From an uncultured Nocardiaceae bacterium (GTDB lineage: Bacteria; Actinomycetota; Actinomycetes; Mycobacteriales; Mycobacteriaceae): 48,077 nt of DNA. The position numbers and the translations under genes are program-made. Positions 47,377-48,077 of this stretch are shown piece by piece. Location: positions 1 through 48,077 of the forward strand of contig CAKZIX010000150.1 in NCBI GenBank assembly GCA_936936565.1, in the 5' to 3' direction. Under the pieces are notes generated by a model. It did not search any database. It saw nothing but the letters and a program-made list of their open reading frames with translations, and was not told the origin of the DNA. How positions within the stretch are numbered: the stretch's first letter is position 1; each line of letters begins with the position of its first letter.

Positions 47377-48077
47377 ATGTCTGCTCCCACAACTGCTGTT
47401 TACGACCGCCTGCGCGCCCTCGTCGCGATCGACGATCCGGCCGCGCGCGATGCCAAGCCGGTGGTCGAGGTTTTCACCGGTAAGCAGCTCACCACGATCC
47501 CCACCGGTACCGCCGAGGACGTGGCCACCGCGTTCCAGCGCGCGCGTACCGCGCAAACCGAGTGGGCCGGTCGGTCGATCGACGAGCGCACGAAGATTTT
47601 CGCCAAGTTCCACGATCTCGTGCTCGCGCACAAGGAAGAGATCATGGACGTCGTCCAGGCGGAAACCGGCAAGGCCCGGCGCAACGCTCAGGAAGAGGTC
47701 ATCGACCTCATGCTGAACAGCCGCTACTACGTCAAGCAGGCCAAGTCGCTGCTGTCGCCGTACAAGGAGCAGGGCCTCATCCCGGGTCTCACGAAGGCGC
47801 TCGTGCGCCGCGTGCCCAAGGGTGTCGTCGGCCTGATCGCGCCGTGGAACTACCCGCTGGCGATGTCGGTTTCGGACGCGGTGCCCGCGCTGATCGCCGG
47901 CAACGCGGTCGTCGTCAAGCCGGACAGCCAGACCCCGTTCAGCACCTTGATCGCGGCCGAACTGCTGTACGCCGCCGGCGTGCCGCGTGCGCTGTTCGCC
48001 GTGGTTCCCGGTCCCGGCTCGGTGGTCGGCCAGGCCATCGTCGAGCACGCCGACTTCCTCATGTTCACCGGTTCCAC
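47377..48077 (+). CDS. Succinate-semialdehyde dehydrogenase, 5' part only
   Basis: The window ends after 233 codons of an aldehyde dehydrogenase. The visible part has the Rossmann-type substrate and cofactor region: PKGVVGLIAPWNYPL, AIPAL-like DAVPALIAGNAVVVKPD and the NAD-binding FTGS at the very end. The N-terminal part and PYKEQGLIPGLTKALVRR resemble the actinobacterial GabD2-type succinic semialdehyde dehydrogenases (Rv1731). The catalytic Cys lies beyond the window. ATG 47377 has GAGGTG nine bases upstream. Enzyme name is by similarity of pattern, moderately sure. Confidence 0.85.
   Translation, partial: MSAPTTAVYDRLRALVAIDDPAARDAKPVVEVFTGKQLTTIPTGTAEDVATAFQRARTAQTEWAGRSIDERTKIFAKFHDLVLAHKEEIMDVVQAETGKARRNAQEEVIDLMLNSRYYVKQAKSLLSPYKEQGLIPGLTKALVRRVPKGVVGLIAPWNYPLAMSVSDAVPALIAGNAVVVKPDSQTPFSTLIAAELLYAAGVPRALFAVVPGPGSVVGQAIVEHADFLMFTGS

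Overview
The window is high-GC actinobacterial DNA with short gaps, many GTG/TTG starts and many 1-8 base overlaps between genes. The gene content points to the Mycobacteriales, most like Nocardiaceae: serS, a Septum_form protein, a mini-metallopeptidase, PE/PPE/EspG, pheA, a DUF2470 protein under an IdeR-type box, an LCP protein, ferritins, glpQ and sodA. From 10.0 to 33.7 kb the order follows the Mycobacterium tuberculosis serS-pheA-bfrB-glpQ1-sodA neighbourhood (Rv3834c to about Rv3847, from memory). Genus assignment is inference.

Layout. 0-7 kb holds accessory metabolism and transport: an acyltransferase-3 protein, a GNAT/DUF1905 pair, an APH-kinase/DMT-transporter pair divergent from a MarR gene with a palindromic operator, a lipoprotein metallopeptidase and an MFS transporter. 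7-10 kb is an MMPL exporter coupled to its probable TetR repressor, with a 10-bp inverted-repeat operator upstream. 10-17 kb is the serS block, interrupted by a compact PE-PPE-EspG triad that has no ESX core nearby, then a phosphoglycerate-mutase-type phosphatase and pheA. 17-21 kb is an iron and envelope block: IdeR box, DUF2470 protein, CPBP protease, LCP transferase and two tandem ferritins. 21-26 kb holds DUF5926, glpQ, a DUF4328 membrane protein and a rhodanese, then a 320-bp gap with a cluster of DnaA-box-like sequences.

26-30 kb is an RHS protein with no recognisable N-terminal trafficking domain or C-terminal toxin. 29.6-31.4 kb is a secreted Ig-like protein plus secretory lipase operon. 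Between it and msrA lies a small RNA matching the 6C motif. msrA and sodA are divergent. A yybP-ykoY (Mn2+) riboswitch precedes a GDT1/UPF0016 transporter. 34.7-40.9 kb is a four-gene operon of uncharacterised architecture: a small membrane protein, a membrane-anchored repeat-rich protein, a patatin-like protein with a variant nucleophile elbow, and an 800-residue protein with duplicated DUF1444-like modules. It is the best candidate here for an undescribed system. The window ends with an SDR gene, a repeat-rich 327-bp gap, a RecB-like nuclease, a copper-linked operon (DUF6474, 4-TM protein, YcnI, CopC, CopD) and the start of a succinic semialdehyde dehydrogenase.

I found no tRNA, rRNA, insertion sequence or CRISPR array.
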